Both the position numbers and the translations under genes were made by a program. The notes beneath the pieces were generated by a model. That model saw nothing but the letters and a program-made list of their open reading frames with translations. It was not told where the DNA came from and ran no database searches. From the NCBI GenBank assembly GCA_016210495.1, contig JACQUC010000127.1:1-6887 (forward strand): a DNA stretch of 6,887 nt, written 5' to 3'. This stretch comes from Chloroflexota bacterium. Its GTDB lineage: Bacteria > Chloroflexota > FW602-bin22 > JACPRP01. Below are positions 6,561 through 6,887 of the stretch, one piece after another (position 1 is the stretch's first letter; each line of letters starts with the position of its first letter).

Positions 6561-6596
6561 CGTAGGGGCGCGATTAATCGCGCTCGCACCCCTACG
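6561..6596. repeat. GATTAATC-core palindromic element (copy 3, variant stem)
   Basis: Outer arms CGTAGGGG (6561-6568) and CCCCTACG (6589-6596) enclose the perfect 14-nt palindrome CGCGATTAATCGCG (6569-6582). A 6-nt asymmetry lies on the 3' side. The GATTAATC centre and G-run/C-run flanks match the elements at 3770 and 4281, while the inner stem differs. It lies 13 bases after the cytochrome stop. It could stabilise the mRNA end, but the nearest T-run begins 13 bases after the hairpin, so terminator function is doubtful. Confidence 0.75.
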
Positions 6597-6609
6597 TGCC
6601 CGCTTGCCG

Positions 6610-6650
6610 TTTTTCAAATCTTCGCGCCTCTCCGTGTCTCCGTGGTGAAA
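6610..6650. repeat. Dispersed repeat of the CACGGAGA type
   Basis: The segment contains two exact tandem octamers TCTCCGTG (6629-6636 and 6637-6644). On the minus strand it reads TTTCACCACGGAGACACG and continues into GGAGAGGCGCGAAG. I recall such sequences as a frequent intergenic repeat in several phyla, including Chloroflexota and Planctomycetes, often giving spurious translations like FTTETRRGAK. The family link is from memory and unverified. It has no evident coding role. Confidence 0.55.
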
Positions 6651-6688
6651 CCCCCCGTCAACAAAATTAGGACATCCCCATCGTGTTT

Positions 6689-6732
6689 ACTGGTACCAAA
6701 CCACATATTCACTGGTGCCAAACCACCATGCG
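6689..6732 (+). repeat. 22-bp direct repeat, two copies
   Basis: ACTGGTACCAAACCAC (6689-6704) recurs as ACTGGTGCCAAACCAC (6711-6726) with one mismatch and a period of 22 bp, two helical turns. The TGGTACCA part of the first copy is itself palindromic. The pair lies just upstream of the recognisable ferredoxin coding sequence. It could be an activator binding site pair, the end of a mobile element, or part of a disrupted 5' coding region. Confidence 0.6.
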
Positions 6733-6761
6733 GAATTGGCGTCCCATATGCGCCGGAGCCT

Positions 6762-6887
6762 ATGGAGTGGATTCGGGTGTATGAGTCGGAGCTACCCGGC
6801 CAGGGGACGCAGTTCATTCCTATGCCATGCCAGCAGTGCCAAAACTCGCCATGCACCAACGTTTGTCCGGTAGGTGCTACTTTTCAC
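6762..6887 (+). CDS. 4Fe-4S ferredoxin-like electron-transfer subunit (NrfC/DmsB/HmcB type), partial
   Basis: The frame reads MEWIRVYESELPGQGTQF and continues to a CXXCX4PCX3CP cluster (CQQCQNSPCTNVCPVGAT) before the right edge cuts it. That pattern is characteristic of the multi-cluster Fe-S beta subunits that link molybdenum oxidoreductases, Qrc, Hmc or alternative complex III modules to a membrane NrfD subunit. Such proteins normally begin with a CXXCXXXC cluster 10-20 residues before the W-x-x-V segment. Here the frame stays open upstream (CGIGVPYAPEP before the Met) but shows no such cluster. The ATG at 6762 has GGAG only three bases away, so the true start is uncertain, and a damaged 5' end is possible. 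It lies downstream of the cytochrome on the same strand, suggesting a shared redox complex. Confidence 0.75.
   Translation, partial: MEWIRVYESELPGQGTQFIPMPCQQCQNSPCTNVCPVGATFH

Noticed and set aside
4991..6589. Minus-strand open frames of 261 and 241 codons opposite the cytochrome
   Set aside because: Nine regularly formed CXXCH sites, a signal peptide and a strong ribosome binding site show the plus strand is coding; the antisense frames have no motifs.
6561..6613. Intrinsic terminator after the cytochrome
   Set aside because: The hairpin is strong, but the run of T bases begins 13 bases after it, so it does not meet the usual pattern.
6614..6859. Minus-strand open frame of 81 codons ending in FTTETRRGAKI
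   Set aside because: It covers a dispersed repeat and is antisense to the clear ferredoxin cysteine motif; such translations of this repeat are typically spurious.

Overview
The window is GC-rich bacterial DNA with two divergent transcription units. A five-gene tryptophan operon fills the left part on the minus strand. A multihaem cytochrome locus begins on the plus strand at about 4.4 kb. The combination of a T-box-controlled trp operon, a large multihaem c-type cytochrome, an NrfC/DmsB-type ferredoxin subunit and short dispersed palindromes with a GATTAATC core reminds me most of Chloroflexota (Anaerolineae/Dehalococcoidia-like). That is an inference from general resemblance; there is no rRNA or other taxonomic marker here.

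Minus strand, in transcription order: a promoter (4212-4241); a tryptophan T-box leader (about 4185-3817) with a UGG specifier, a T-box core and an intrinsic terminator; then trpD (3753-2728), trpC (2702-1845), trpF (1851-1237), trpB (1218-28) and the first codons of a probable trpA running off the left edge. The genes are tightly spaced: gaps of 25 and 18 nt, a 7-nt overlap and an ATGA overlap. Together they encode the steps from anthranilate to tryptophan. trpE and trpG are absent upstream, so anthranilate synthase must be encoded elsewhere. Uncharged tRNA-Trp should stabilise the antiterminator and switch the operon on.

Intergenic region 3757-4627 (870 nt): besides the T-box and the two divergent promoters it holds two near-identical palindromic elements (3770-3797 and 4281-4303). 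They bracket the trp promoter and T-box, and one sits directly against the trpD ribosome binding site. On the cytochrome side there is a near-consensus sigma70-type promoter (TTTACA-17-TATAGT). It is followed by a leader of about 200 nt containing a terminator-like hairpin whose arms have alternative pairing partners, a possible undescribed RNA switch.

Plus strand, right part: a 639-residue exported cytochrome with nine CXXCH haem sites, a PKD/Ig-like N-terminal domain and an EF-hand/dockerin-like loop near the C-terminus. After it come about 200 nt of repeat-rich DNA: a GATTAATC palindrome, a CACGGAGA-type dispersed repeat and a 22-bp direct repeat. Then comes the start of a 4Fe-4S ferredoxin-like electron-transfer subunit, cut by the right edge. 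Its expected first cysteine cluster is not visible. The cytochrome and ferredoxin pair suggests a membrane-associated redox complex (CISM, Qrc or alternative complex III-like), but the rest of that locus lies outside the window.
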